From the NCBI GenBank assembly GCA_905200265.1, contig CAJKJS010000142.1, positions 1-5,020 of the forward strand: 5,020 bases of DNA. The letters run 5' to 3'. A model generated the notes under the pieces. That model was not told the DNA's origin, searched no databases, and saw nothing but the letters and a program-made list of their open reading frames with translations. This document shows, in pieces, positions 1 to 5,020 of the stretch. Made by a program: the position numbers and the translations under genes. This DNA comes from an uncultured Oscillospiraceae bacterium (lineage in GTDB: Bacteria; Bacillota; Clostridia; Oscillospirales; Acutalibacteraceae). How positions within the stretch are numbered: the stretch's first letter is position 1; the number at the start of each line of letters is the position of its first letter.

Positions 1-48
1 TTTCATTTTTTTTTACAATTGGCCCCCAAAAAGGCGGGATTTTCACTC
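1..48. other. AT-rich intergenic sequence upstream of the prfB promoter
   Basis: This stretch starts with a T-run (about positions 5-14) and contains a short C-run and G-rich patch (22-38). All three forward frames stay open for a while only because the sequence is T-rich. The implied peptides are low-complexity and resemble no upstream neighbour I know (for example, no SecA-type cysteine-rich tail). The T-run could be the U-tract of a terminator whose stem lies before the window, but that cannot be seen. I assign no gene here. Confidence 0.4.
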
Positions 49-77
49 TTTACAAGCCGGTATCTCTCCTTTATAAT
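49..77 (+). promoter_or_regulatory. Sigma-70/sigma-A-type promoter for prfB
   Basis: The -35 hexamer TTTACA (49-54) matches the TTGACA consensus at five of six positions. A 17-bp spacer, the optimal length, separates it from a perfect -10 hexamer TATAAT (72-77). Transcription would start near 84-87, giving a leader of roughly 70 nt before the prfB ATG at 157. It is the only strong promoter I see in the window. With no terminator visible downstream, it may serve the whole gene series. The motifs are directly visible; activity is inferred. Confidence 0.8.
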
Positions 78-114
78 AAAAAATAAGTATGCGTATGCGC
101 CAAAGCAGGCAGCT

Positions 115-136
115 AATACCATATGAATACCATATG
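115..136 (+). repeat. Perfect 11-bp tandem duplication in the prfB leader
   Basis: AATACCATATG occurs twice back to back, at 115-125 and 126-136, with no mismatch. Each copy contains the palindrome CATATG, so the two copies can pair in RNA as a 6-bp stem with a 5-nt loop (120-125 with 131-136). This would be a weak, AU-rich hairpin. The duplication creates an ATG at 123, an ATG at 134 and the first base of the GTG at 136, and so causes most of the start-site ambiguity of prfB. It may be a recent slippage duplication. Confidence 0.85.
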
Positions 137-149
137 TGACAGAGGATGA
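123..149 (+). other. Possible leader mini-ORF ending in UGA, upstream of prfB
   Basis: ATG at 123 opens an eight-codon reading frame (M-N-T-I-C-D-R-G) that stops at TGA 147-149, eight bases before the prfB ATG. Its ribosome binding site is poor: only an AGG at 107-109, 13 nt upstream. A +1 slip at this UGA would enter the prfB frame at codon GAA 148. However, the site (GGA UGA) is not the known slippery CUU UGA and lies well upstream of the usual frameshift position. Translation is unproven, and the frame may be a chance product of the 11-bp duplication. Confidence 0.2.
141..145 (+). promoter_or_regulatory. Ribosome binding site deciding the prfB start
   Basis: AGAGG lies 11 nt before ATG 157. 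The spacing is slightly long but usable, and a purine-rich GAAGAAGA stretch follows it. Nothing comparable precedes the alternative GTG at 136, whose upstream sequence is the CATATG duplication. This favours ATG 157 as the main start. Confidence 0.55.
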
Positions 150-156
150 AGAAGAA

Positions 157-1284
157 ATGCTGCAATTTGAAGAGTTGAAACAGGCCCTGCGCGAAAAGGA
201 ACCGGAACTGCGGGAACTGAGCGACGACCTGGGACTGGAACAGACCCGGGAAGAGATCGAAAAGCTGGAGCAGCAGGCGGCCGCACCCGGATTTTGGGAT
301 GTGCCGGAAAATACCCAGAAAGTGCTGCAAAGAACCGCGGCCCTGAAGGCAAAGGTGGAAAAATACGAAAAACTGGCGGCGCTGTATGACGACATCATGA
401 CCCTGATCGAAATGGGGGATGAAGCCGGCGACCTTTCCATGGTGGACGAAATTAAGGAAGAGTTTTCGAAATTTACCGAAGATCTGGAAACGCTGCGGCT
501 GACGACCCTGCTGACTGGGGAATACGATGCCAACAATGCCATTTTGACGTTCCATGCCGGTGCCGGCGGAACGGAAGCCCAGGACTGGGCCAGCATGCTG
601 TATCGTATGTACAACCGCTGGGCAGAACGCCATGGCTATAAGGTCACCACACTGGATTATCTCGACGGCGAAGAAGCCGGGCTGAAAAGTGCTTCGATTC
701 TGATCGAAGGCGAAAATGCCTATGGCTTTTTGAAGAGCGAATCCGGGGTGCACCGTCTGGTGCGGGTATCGCCTTTTGATGCGTCCGGGCGGCGGCATAC
801 GTCGTTTGCTTCCCTGGAAGTCATGCCGGAAATCGAGGAAGATACCAGCGTGGTGGTAAAGCCGGAAGATATCCGCATGGAAGTGTACCGTGCCAGCGGC
901 GCCGGCGGCCAGAAGGTTAACAAAACGTCTTCGGCTGTGCGTCTGATCCATATTCCCACGGGCATTGTGGTTTCGTGCCAGGTGGAACGCAGCCAGTACC
1001 AGAACCGCGATGTGGCCATGAAAATGCTGATTTCCAAACTGGTGGAAATCAAGGAACGCGAACATCTGGACAAGATCGAAGACATTAAGGGCGAACAGAA
1101 GGAAATTGCCTGGGGCAGCCAGATTCGTTCCTATGTATTCATGCCTTATACGCTGGTGAAAGACACGCGTACCGGGTATGAAAGCGGCAATATTGCCAAC
1201 GTTATGGATGGCGATATCGACGGGTTCATCAATGCCTACCTGAAAATGGGCAGCATTGGCTCCATCACCGAAAATCAGGACTGA
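157..1284 (+). CDS. prfB: Peptide chain release factor 2 (RF2), no programmed frameshift
   Basis: RF2 recognises UGA and UAA stop codons in the ribosomal A site and triggers release of the finished protein in the cytoplasm. From ATG 157 the product is 375 residues, close to the family's usual ~365. The N-terminal helical domain is followed by the signature GGTEAQDWASM, the stop-codon-reading SPF tripeptide at 205-207 and the catalytic GGQ at 250-252. Both motifs fall at exactly the E. coli residue numbers, which supports this start. GTG 136 would add seven residues and has no ribosome binding site. Residue 246 is Ala, the common state, whereas E. coli K-12 has Thr. Where most prfB genes carry CTT TGA C at about codon 25, this gene reads CTG GGA in one continuous frame (229-234), with no AGGGGG-like sequence before it. 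Frameshift autoregulation therefore appears absent. The gene itself ends in UGA. The paralogue RF1 is excluded because it carries PxT in place of SPF. Confidence 0.97.
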   Translation: MLQFEELKQALREKEPELRELSDDLGLEQTREEIEKLEQQAAAPGFWDVPENTQKVLQRTAALKAKVEKYEKLAALYDDIMTLIEMGDEAGDLSMVDEIKEEFSKFTEDLETLRLTTLLTGEYDANNAILTFHAGAGGTEAQDWASMLYRMYNRWAERHGYKVTTLDYLDGEEAGLKSASILIEGENAYGFLKSESGVHRLVRVSPFDASGRRHTSFASLEVMPEIEEDTSVVVKPEDIRMEVYRASGAGGQKVNKTSSAVRLIHIPTGIVVSCQVERSQYQNRDVAMKMLISKLVEIKEREHLDKIEDIKGEQKEIAWGSQIRSYVFMPYTLVKDTRTGYESGNIANVMDGDIDGFINAYLKMGSIGSITENQD

Positions 1285-1325
1285 CAGCCGCTTTCGTAAG
1301 GGAAGGGTACTGCCGGCCCAGCAAA

Positions 1326-1331
1326 AAGGAG
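1326..1331 (+). promoter_or_regulatory. Ribosome binding site of the flippase gene
   Basis: AAGGAG lies 10 nt before ATG 1342. It sits in the 57-bp gap after prfB, where I see neither a terminator (no GC stem followed by a T-run) nor a convincing promoter. The gap fits readthrough from prfB. Confidence 0.75.
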
Positions 1332-1341
1332 TTTTCGGCCG

Positions 1342-2610
1342 ATGGTCCGTTCCCGGTTCAATCGAAAATTATTTCGGGGAGCGGCGGCGCTGACGGCAGC
1401 GTCTGCCGCTTCCCAGTTCTTGCCCCTATTCACCCAGCCATATCTCGGCCGGTTAATCCCGCCGGATGCGTTTGCTCCCTATGCAGTGTTTACCAGTTTG
1501 CTGTCTATTTTGGGACAGGGGGCCTGTTTGCGGTACGATTATGCCGCGCTGGTCGTCGCTTCGGCCGATGAAGCCGAAAAAGCGGCCGCGGCAGCCGCTA
1601 TTGCCTGCGGGCTTGTGTCGGTAGCCGGAGGGCTTATTTTATGGTTGGCGGCCTATCCGATTGCCGGGGCCTTAGGGCTTATGGAGCCGTCCATTTTGCA
1701 GTGGGTAGCACCGGCTTTGTTCCTCACAGGGCTTGGCAGTGCGTTTCGCACCTATGCCGTGCGGAAAGAAAAATTCCGCTTTACGGCCTGGGCCGATCTT
1801 GGCCGGGCGGCGGTACTTGCAGGGGTACAGGTATGGGGCGGTTTTGCCGGATGGGGCGCCGGAGGGCTTTTGGCTGGTTCCCTCGCTTCCCTGGTGGTAG
1901 GGGCGGTCCCGTTTCTTGGTTACTATGTGACTGCCTGCGGCAAAAAGCTTATCAAATGGCCGTTTTGGCGGGACGTAATCGGTACAGCCCGCCGGTTGCG
2001 GGATTTTCCGTTTTATTTGCTGCCGGGGGCCGTTTCGGCGGGTATGGCGTGCAGTTTGCTGCCACTGGCTTCGTCGGCGTTGTTTGAAGCACAAAAAGCG
2101 GCACTGGCCCAGCGGGGCGTGACCCTACTAAGCGTTCCTTCCAGCATTGTTTCCTCCTCTTTTTCGCAAATTGTGATGAAAAAAGCGGTGGAAGAAAGGA
2201 ATCAAGGGGGCACGCTGCTGCCCTGGTTTTATAAAACAACGGGGATGCTGGCCCTGGTGGGAGCGGTACCCTTTGCCGTTTTATTTTTTTATGGGGAACC
2301 GCTGATTACCTGGTTTTTGGGAGAAAACTGGCGGGGCTTGGGGCAGGTGCTTCCCTTTATGGTACCGCTGTTTGCGGTACGGTTTGTGGTCATTCCGTTA
2401 ACGGGCATTCCCGCGGCCTGTGGAGACCGGAAAAAAACCATGATGTTCCAGATCATGCTGCCGCTGGCTATTTTGCTGGCGAGTTTCGGCGCCCGGCTGT
2501 TTGGCTGGGGCTTTGGGGCTTTCCTTGGCGCTTGTAGTTTGCTGCAAAGCGGCGTCTATGTGGCGTTCTGGCTCTATAGCCGCTATAAAGCGAAAGGGGG
2601 CGCCAAATGA
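1342..2610 (+). CDS. Polysaccharide/oligosaccharide flippase (Wzx-like, MOP superfamily)
   Basis: This is a 422-residue polytopic inner-membrane protein, full length for the family. Hydrophobic segments lie at about 12-30, 43-62, 82-108, 119-136, 152-173, 176-196, 223-243, 257-275, 299-317, 335-356, 367-385 and 388-412. That gives roughly 12 helices, as in MOP-type exporters. The N-terminal run, with its QPYLGRL-IPP-DAFAPYAVF pattern and the RYDYAALVV element (64-72), resembles the QPlltRLytPedFG and RYElAivlP features of the polysaccharide biosynthesis/flippase family. FLGENWRGLG at 325-334 matches another conserved element. The likely role is flipping a lipid-linked glycan from the cytoplasmic to the outer face of the membrane; the substrate is unknown. 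Two glycosyltransferase genes follow directly, the first overlapping by 4 bp, so translation is probably coupled. A teichoic-acid, O-antigen or capsule role cannot be told apart from this sequence. Confidence 0.88.
   Translation: MVRSRFNRKLFRGAAALTAASAASQFLPLFTQPYLGRLIPPDAFAPYAVFTSLLSILGQGACLRYDYAALVVASADEAEKAAAAAAIACGLVSVAGGLILWLAAYPIAGALGLMEPSILQWVAPALFLTGLGSAFRTYAVRKEKFRFTAWADLGRAAVLAGVQVWGGFAGWGAGGLLAGSLASLVVGAVPFLGYYVTACGKKLIKWPFWRDVIGTARRLRDFPFYLLPGAVSAGMACSLLPLASSALFEAQKAALAQRGVTLLSVPSSIVSSSFSQIVMKKAVEERNQGGTLLPWFYKTTGMLALVGAVPFAVLFFYGEPLITWFLGENWRGLGQVLPFMVPLFAVRFVVIPLTGIPAACGDRKKTMMFQIMLPLAILLASFGARLFGWGFGAFLGACSLLQSGVYVAFWLYSRYKAKGGAK
2594..2600 (+). promoter_or_regulatory. Ribosome binding site of the first glycosyltransferase
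   Basis: AAGGGGG lies 6 nt before ATG 2607, inside the last codons of the flippase gene. The start overlaps the flippase stop as ATGA (2607-2610), a typical arrangement for coupled reinitiation. Confidence 0.75.
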
Positions 2611-3698
2611 AAACGATGCTGTTTGTATCGTATGGAAACCGCGAAATGTCCCCTTGTTCCGGTTCCGCGGTGCGGCCTGTTTGCATGGAAAAGGCATTCC
2701 AGTCCCTGGGATACCGGGTTATCAGTCTGTGGGGCGAACCGGATACTCCAAAGCGGGCCCGGCAGCGGGAACGGTTTTGGCAGGCTTTAAAAAAAGAAAA
2801 CCCGCTTTTTTGCTATGCGGAAGGGCCGTCCGGTCCGGTGCGGAACTTTTGGGAATACCGGTTGCTGCACCGAATCACAGTGGAAAAACAGGTGCCCTTT
2901 GGCTGGTTTTACCGGGATGCCGCCTGTTTTTATCCGGAAGTATGGCAGGGGCGTTCATGGCTGGAAAAAAGCAAACAACCCCTTGTGCGGGCCGTTACCA
3001 CGGCCGAACAGCAGTGGCTGCGGCGACAGGTTACCACTTTTTTTGTGCCGACGGAATCCTTTGGCCGGGCACGAGGACTTTTTCCTTTCTATCCGTTGCC
3101 ACCGGGTTGTCCTCTCTTGCGGGCCGGTTTTTACCCCGGGGAGCCAAAGGGGAACCGATGTATTTATGTAGGCGGCGTTTCCAGGCGGTATGGAACGGAT
3201 TTAATGCTGCGGGCTTTTGAAAAGCTGAACCGGCAGGGGGCTTATCCCCTTACGGTCGTGTGCCGCCCGGGGGAAGAAGCCTTTTTCGCCCCATTTTTGG
3301 GGGCCAAGTGGCTAACCGTACGGCACGATACGCTGGTGTCACTGCCTGCCGTATACGCGCAGCACGATTTAGCGCTGTATCCGTTGCGGCCGGGGGCCTA
3401 TCAAAAAACGGTATTCAGCGTGAAAATTCCGGAATATCTGGCCGGGGGGCTGCCAATTGCCGCCATCCGGTGCGGCGAAACCGCCCGTTTTTTGGAAACA
3501 TGGGGGGTGGGCCGCTGTTGTGACGACGGGGAAGAAGCTTTTGCAAAATTGGTACAGCAGATGCTGAGCCAGCGGGAGGAGTATAAGCGGATGACCGAAC
3601 GGATTCCGTTTTGTGTACAGGAAAATCAATGGGTTCATCGAGCCCGGCAGGCCGCATCGGTACTGCTGGCGATGACGGAAAAGAGGAATGAAACGTGA
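2607..3698 (+). CDS. Divergent GT-B-fold glycosyltransferase, GT4-like
   Basis: The product is a 363-residue soluble protein without signal peptide or membrane segment. The N-terminal half starts with a Rossmann-type strand (MLFVSYGNRE, 4-13) followed by an S-G-S-A-V-R-P loop (18-24) where GT4 enzymes bind the acceptor. An FYRDAACFYPEVW stretch (101-113) sits in the first half. The C-terminal half begins with the typical linker strand CIYVGGVSRRYGTDLML (Y187-V-G-G190). It also has a nucleotide-sugar-side motif SVKIPEYLAGGLPIA with K273 and E276, the counterpart of the KxxEY..aGkPvv element. The first glutamate of the canonical E-x7-E motif is replaced by Thr268, as in several GT4-related families. 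It probably adds a sugar to a surface glycan with the neighbouring flippase and glycosyltransferase. Donor and acceptor cannot be read from the sequence. The start is fixed by the ATGA overlap and a strong ribosome binding site. Assignment to the GT-B fold is good; the exact family is inferred. Confidence 0.78.
   Translation: MKTMLFVSYGNREMSPCSGSAVRPVCMEKAFQSLGYRVISLWGEPDTPKRARQRERFWQALKKENPLFCYAEGPSGPVRNFWEYRLLHRITVEKQVPFGWFYRDAACFYPEVWQGRSWLEKSKQPLVRAVTTAEQQWLRRQVTTFFVPTESFGRARGLFPFYPLPPGCPLLRAGFYPGEPKGNRCIYVGGVSRRYGTDLMLRAFEKLNRQGAYPLTVVCRPGEEAFFAPFLGAKWLTVRHDTLVSLPAVYAQHDLALYPLRPGAYQKTVFSVKIPEYLAGGLPIAAIRCGETARFLETWGVGRCCDDGEEAFAKLVQQMLSQREEYKRMTERIPFCVQENQWVHRARQAASVLLAMTEKRNET
3682..3687 (+). 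promoter_or_regulatory. Ribosome binding site supporting a GTG start
   Basis: AGAGGA lies 7 nt before GTG 3695. The GTG overlaps the preceding TGA as GTGA (3695-3698). The resulting N-terminus, MRIAFVSAGQSVHT, is typical for a GT4 enzyme and confirms the start. Confidence 0.75.
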
Positions 3699-4903
3699 GA
3701 ATTGCATTTGTTTCGGCCGGACAGTCGGTGCACACGGCCAAGTGGGTCAATGCGCTGTGTGAACGGGGGCACGAAGTGCAGCTGATTACCCTGCCCAACC
3801 ATAAACCGCCGGAAGGGCTCATCGATCCCCGGGTGACGGTGACGTTGCTGCCCGATGGCGGCCAGCGGGGGTATATCAGCAATGCCGGGGCTTTGCGCCG
3901 GGCTGTGCGCGCCATGGATGCCGAAATTGTCAATGTACACTATGCGACGGGCTACGGGCTGCTCATGCGCCGTTCCAAGGTGCATCCCACCATTTTGTCG
4001 GTGTGGGGGTCGGATGTGTACGATTCGCCGGAGAGCAATTCTCTGTTTAAGAAAATGGTGGAGAAAAACCTGTTTGCCGCCGATGCGGTGGCTTCCACCA
4101 GCCACATTATGGCCGGGCGGGTACACGATTTCTTCGGCTATGAAAAGCCCGTTACCGTAACGCCCTTTGGGGTGGATACGGTGCGTTTTAGCCCGGGTAC
4201 GGATCGCCACGAAGGGTTTGTGGTGGGCTGCACCAAAGCACTGGAAAAGAAATACGGCCAGGAATACCTGATTCGCGGCTTTGCCCGGTTTGTGAAGAAC
4301 CTGCCGCCTCAGGAGCAGCAGCAGGTGTCCCTGCGCCTGTATGGGGACGGCAGCGAACGGGATGCGCTGCAAGCCCTTATCAAAGAATTGGGCCTATCCA
4401 ATGCGCAGTTGTGCGGTGCCATTTCGCCGGAACAAATGCCGGACGCCCTGCGGCAGATGGATGTATGCGTGTTGCCCAGCATCAACAATAGCGAAAGCTT
4501 TGGGGTAGCGGCAGTGGAAGCCATGTCCTGCGGCGTGCCGGTGATTGCCGGGAACGTGGATGGTTTCCGGGAAACCGTGGAAGACGGCGTGACCGGTTGG
4601 CTCATTCCGGTGGAGGATGCCGGGGCAGTGGCGGATGTGCTCAAAAAAATGTACCACATGCCGAAAGTAGACCGGGAGCAAATGGGGCTGCTCGGACGGG
4701 CCCGGGTGCGCAAACTCTACGATATCCGCCAAAATGTGGATACCATGCTGGCGCTGTATGAAGATGTGAGTGCCCGGCTGTATAAACCCCGTAAAAAGAA
4801 AAAGCCCTTGGCAGAAAAGCTGGCCGATTTTCTCAATAGCGGGAAAGAGGATAACGGGAAGGAAGCGGACGGCCAACAACCGCCCGAAGAAAAGAAAAAA
4901 TAA
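3695..4903 (+). CDS. Glycosyltransferase, GT4 family (GT-B fold)
   Basis: This 402-residue cytoplasmic or membrane-peripheral enzyme should transfer a sugar from an activated nucleotide donor, retaining its configuration, onto a glycan precursor. The N-terminal domain opens with a Rossmann strand and a G-Q-S-V-H-T loop (9-14), then W-V-N-A-L-x-x-R-G-H-E-V, and has WGSDVY at 104-109. The C-terminal donor-binding domain has a KALEKKYGQEYLIRGFARF segment and the canonical E-x7-E motif ESFGVAAVE (E267, E275), followed by AMSCGVPVIAG and the ETVEDGVTGWL loop. These are hallmarks of GT4 (Glycos_transf_1). The last ~39 residues (364-402) are Lys-rich, with a KPRKKKK cluster and an acidic/basic, probably disordered end. 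This extension lies beyond the catalytic fold and could favour membrane or partner contact. The gene overlaps its upstream neighbour by 4 bp and ends with TAA, unlike the three genes before it. Substrate specificity is unknown. Confidence 0.92.
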   Translation: MRIAFVSAGQSVHTAKWVNALCERGHEVQLITLPNHKPPEGLIDPRVTVTLLPDGGQRGYISNAGALRRAVRAMDAEIVNVHYATGYGLLMRRSKVHPTILSVWGSDVYDSPESNSLFKKMVEKNLFAADAVASTSHIMAGRVHDFFGYEKPVTVTPFGVDTVRFSPGTDRHEGFVVGCTKALEKKYGQEYLIRGFARFVKNLPPQEQQQVSLRLYGDGSERDALQALIKELGLSNAQLCGAISPEQMPDALRQMDVCVLPSINNSESFGVAAVEAMSCGVPVIAGNVDGFRETVEDGVTGWLIPVEDAGAVADVLKKMYHMPKVDREQMGLLGRARVRKLYDIRQNVDTMLALYEDVSARLYKPRKKKKPLAEKLADFLNSGKEDNGKEADGQQPPEEKKK

Positions 4904-4909
4904 AGGGGG
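4902..4909 (+). promoter_or_regulatory. Ribosome binding site of the HAD phosphatase gene
   Basis: AAAGGGGG overlaps the stop codon of the glycosyltransferase and lies 9 nt before ATG 4919. The 15-bp gap holds no terminator or promoter, so the gene is probably in the same transcript. Confidence 0.75.
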
Positions 4910-4918
4910 AACGTTCAC

Positions 4919-5020
4919 ATGATTCGGGTTATCGCCAGTGATTACGACGGAACCTTTGGTACGCACCTGGGGATTCCGGCGGAAAATATCGAAGCGGTGC
5001 GCCGCTGGCAGAAGGCGGGC
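4919..5020 (+). CDS. HAD-superfamily hydrolase, Cof-like (partial, 5' end only)
   Basis: Only the first 34 codons are present; the gene runs off the window end. The N-terminus MIRVIASDYDGTFGTH holds HAD motif I, D-Y-D-G-T (residues 8-12). Asp8 would be the nucleophile and Asp10 the general acid/base of a phosphoryl-aspartate phosphatase. The following segment, with the pattern IPAENIEAVRRWQKAG, matches the 'is..t..ai..l...G' helix of the Cof/HAD-IIB group, which dephosphorylates sugar phosphates and other small metabolites. Motifs II-IV and the cap domain lie outside the window, so subclass and substrate cannot be settled. Placement after glycan genes is compatible with a sugar-phosphate substrate, but Cof-type genes occur in many contexts. 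Confidence 0.82.
   Translation, partial: MIRVIASDYDGTFGTHLGIPAENIEAVRRWQKAG

Noticed and set aside
22..38. Possible terminator stem (C-run, A5, GGCGGG)
   Set aside because: The arms pair imperfectly (CCCCC against GGCGG), and no proper T-run follows on the + strand.
1..126. A + strand frame open from the window edge to TGA 124-126, possibly the end of an upstream gene
   Set aside because: The implied peptide is low-complexity, it runs through a near-perfect promoter, and all frames stay open there because of T-richness.
144..150. GGA UGA as a prfB programmed frameshift site
   Set aside because: A +1 shift here would enter the RF2 frame, but the codon is not the slippery CUU, the glycine tRNA could not re-pair in the +1 frame, and the position is before and not within the RF2 N-terminal domain.
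43..1065. A long minus-strand open frame (340 codons) antisense to prfB
   Set aside because: It is rich in His, Phe and Gln, as expected from reading the complement of GAA/ATG/AAG-rich coding DNA. It has no recognisable domain, and the + strand encodes a full RF2.
1285..1341. Terminator or promoter between prfB and the flippase gene
   Set aside because: A GCCGGC palindrome is present, but there is no T-run, and no paired -35/-10 hexamers with suitable spacing could be found.
2501..3220. A 239-codon + strand frame overlapping the flippase end and the first glycosyltransferase
   Set aside because: It lies in a different frame from two well-supported genes, has no family features and no good ribosome binding site, and is explained by few stop codons in GC-rich DNA.
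3268..3541. Two similar GGGGAAGAAGC-type stretches in the first glycosyltransferase
   Set aside because: Both encode a G-E-E-A-F tetrad-like segment in frame, are short, and differ on both sides; coincidental codon similarity is the simplest explanation.
3635..4372. A 245-codon minus-strand frame antisense to the GT4 gene
   Set aside because: Its composition (His, Arg, Gln, Pro-rich) is that of an antisense shadow, and the sense strand carries clear GT4 motifs.

Overview
The window looks like one stretch of a bacterial chromosome with dense, co-directional gene packing. Every gene supported here lies on the + strand. The coding DNA is fairly GC-rich, while the leader upstream of the first gene is AT-rich. 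Release factor 2, a sigma-70/sigma-A-type promoter, strong purine-rich ribosome binding sites, GTG as well as ATG starts, and ATGA/GTGA gene overlaps all indicate a bacterium. The protein style (Firmicutes-like RF2, envelope glycosyltransferases of a kind I associate with Selenomonas-like bacteria) suggests a moderately high-GC Firmicute, perhaps a Negativicute. That placement is an impression and not proven by the sequence.

Layout. Positions 1-156 form a non-coding leader with a near-consensus promoter (TTTACA, 17 bp, TATAAT at 49-77) and a perfect 11-bp tandem duplication at 115-136. Next is prfB (peptide chain release factor 2; best start ATG at 157, stop at 1284), apparently without the +1 programmed frameshift found in most bacterial prfB genes. 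A 57-bp gap with a good ribosome binding site leads to a membrane flippase of the polysaccharide-exporter (MOP/Wzx-like) type (1342-2610). It overlaps by 4 bp (ATGA) with a divergent GT-B-like glycosyltransferase (2607-3698). That gene overlaps by 4 bp (GTGA) with a GT4-type glycosyltransferase (3695-4903). After a 15-bp gap a HAD-superfamily (Cof-like) phosphatase gene begins at 4919 and runs off the window end.

How the genes fit together. The flippase and two glycosyltransferases form a compact surface-glycan module: the glycosyltransferases would build a lipid-linked glycan at the cytoplasmic face and the flippase would move it across the membrane. No polymerase, ligase or initiating sugar-phosphate transferase is visible here. 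I see no terminator between prfB and the glycan genes or before the HAD gene, so the promoter at 49-77 could drive all five genes as one transcript (inference). I found no tRNA, rRNA, CRISPR array, insertion sequence or riboswitch. The region is mostly ordinary. The part most worth a second look is the prfB leader, where the duplication and several UGA-terminated mini-ORFs sit just upstream of a gene whose product reads UGA.
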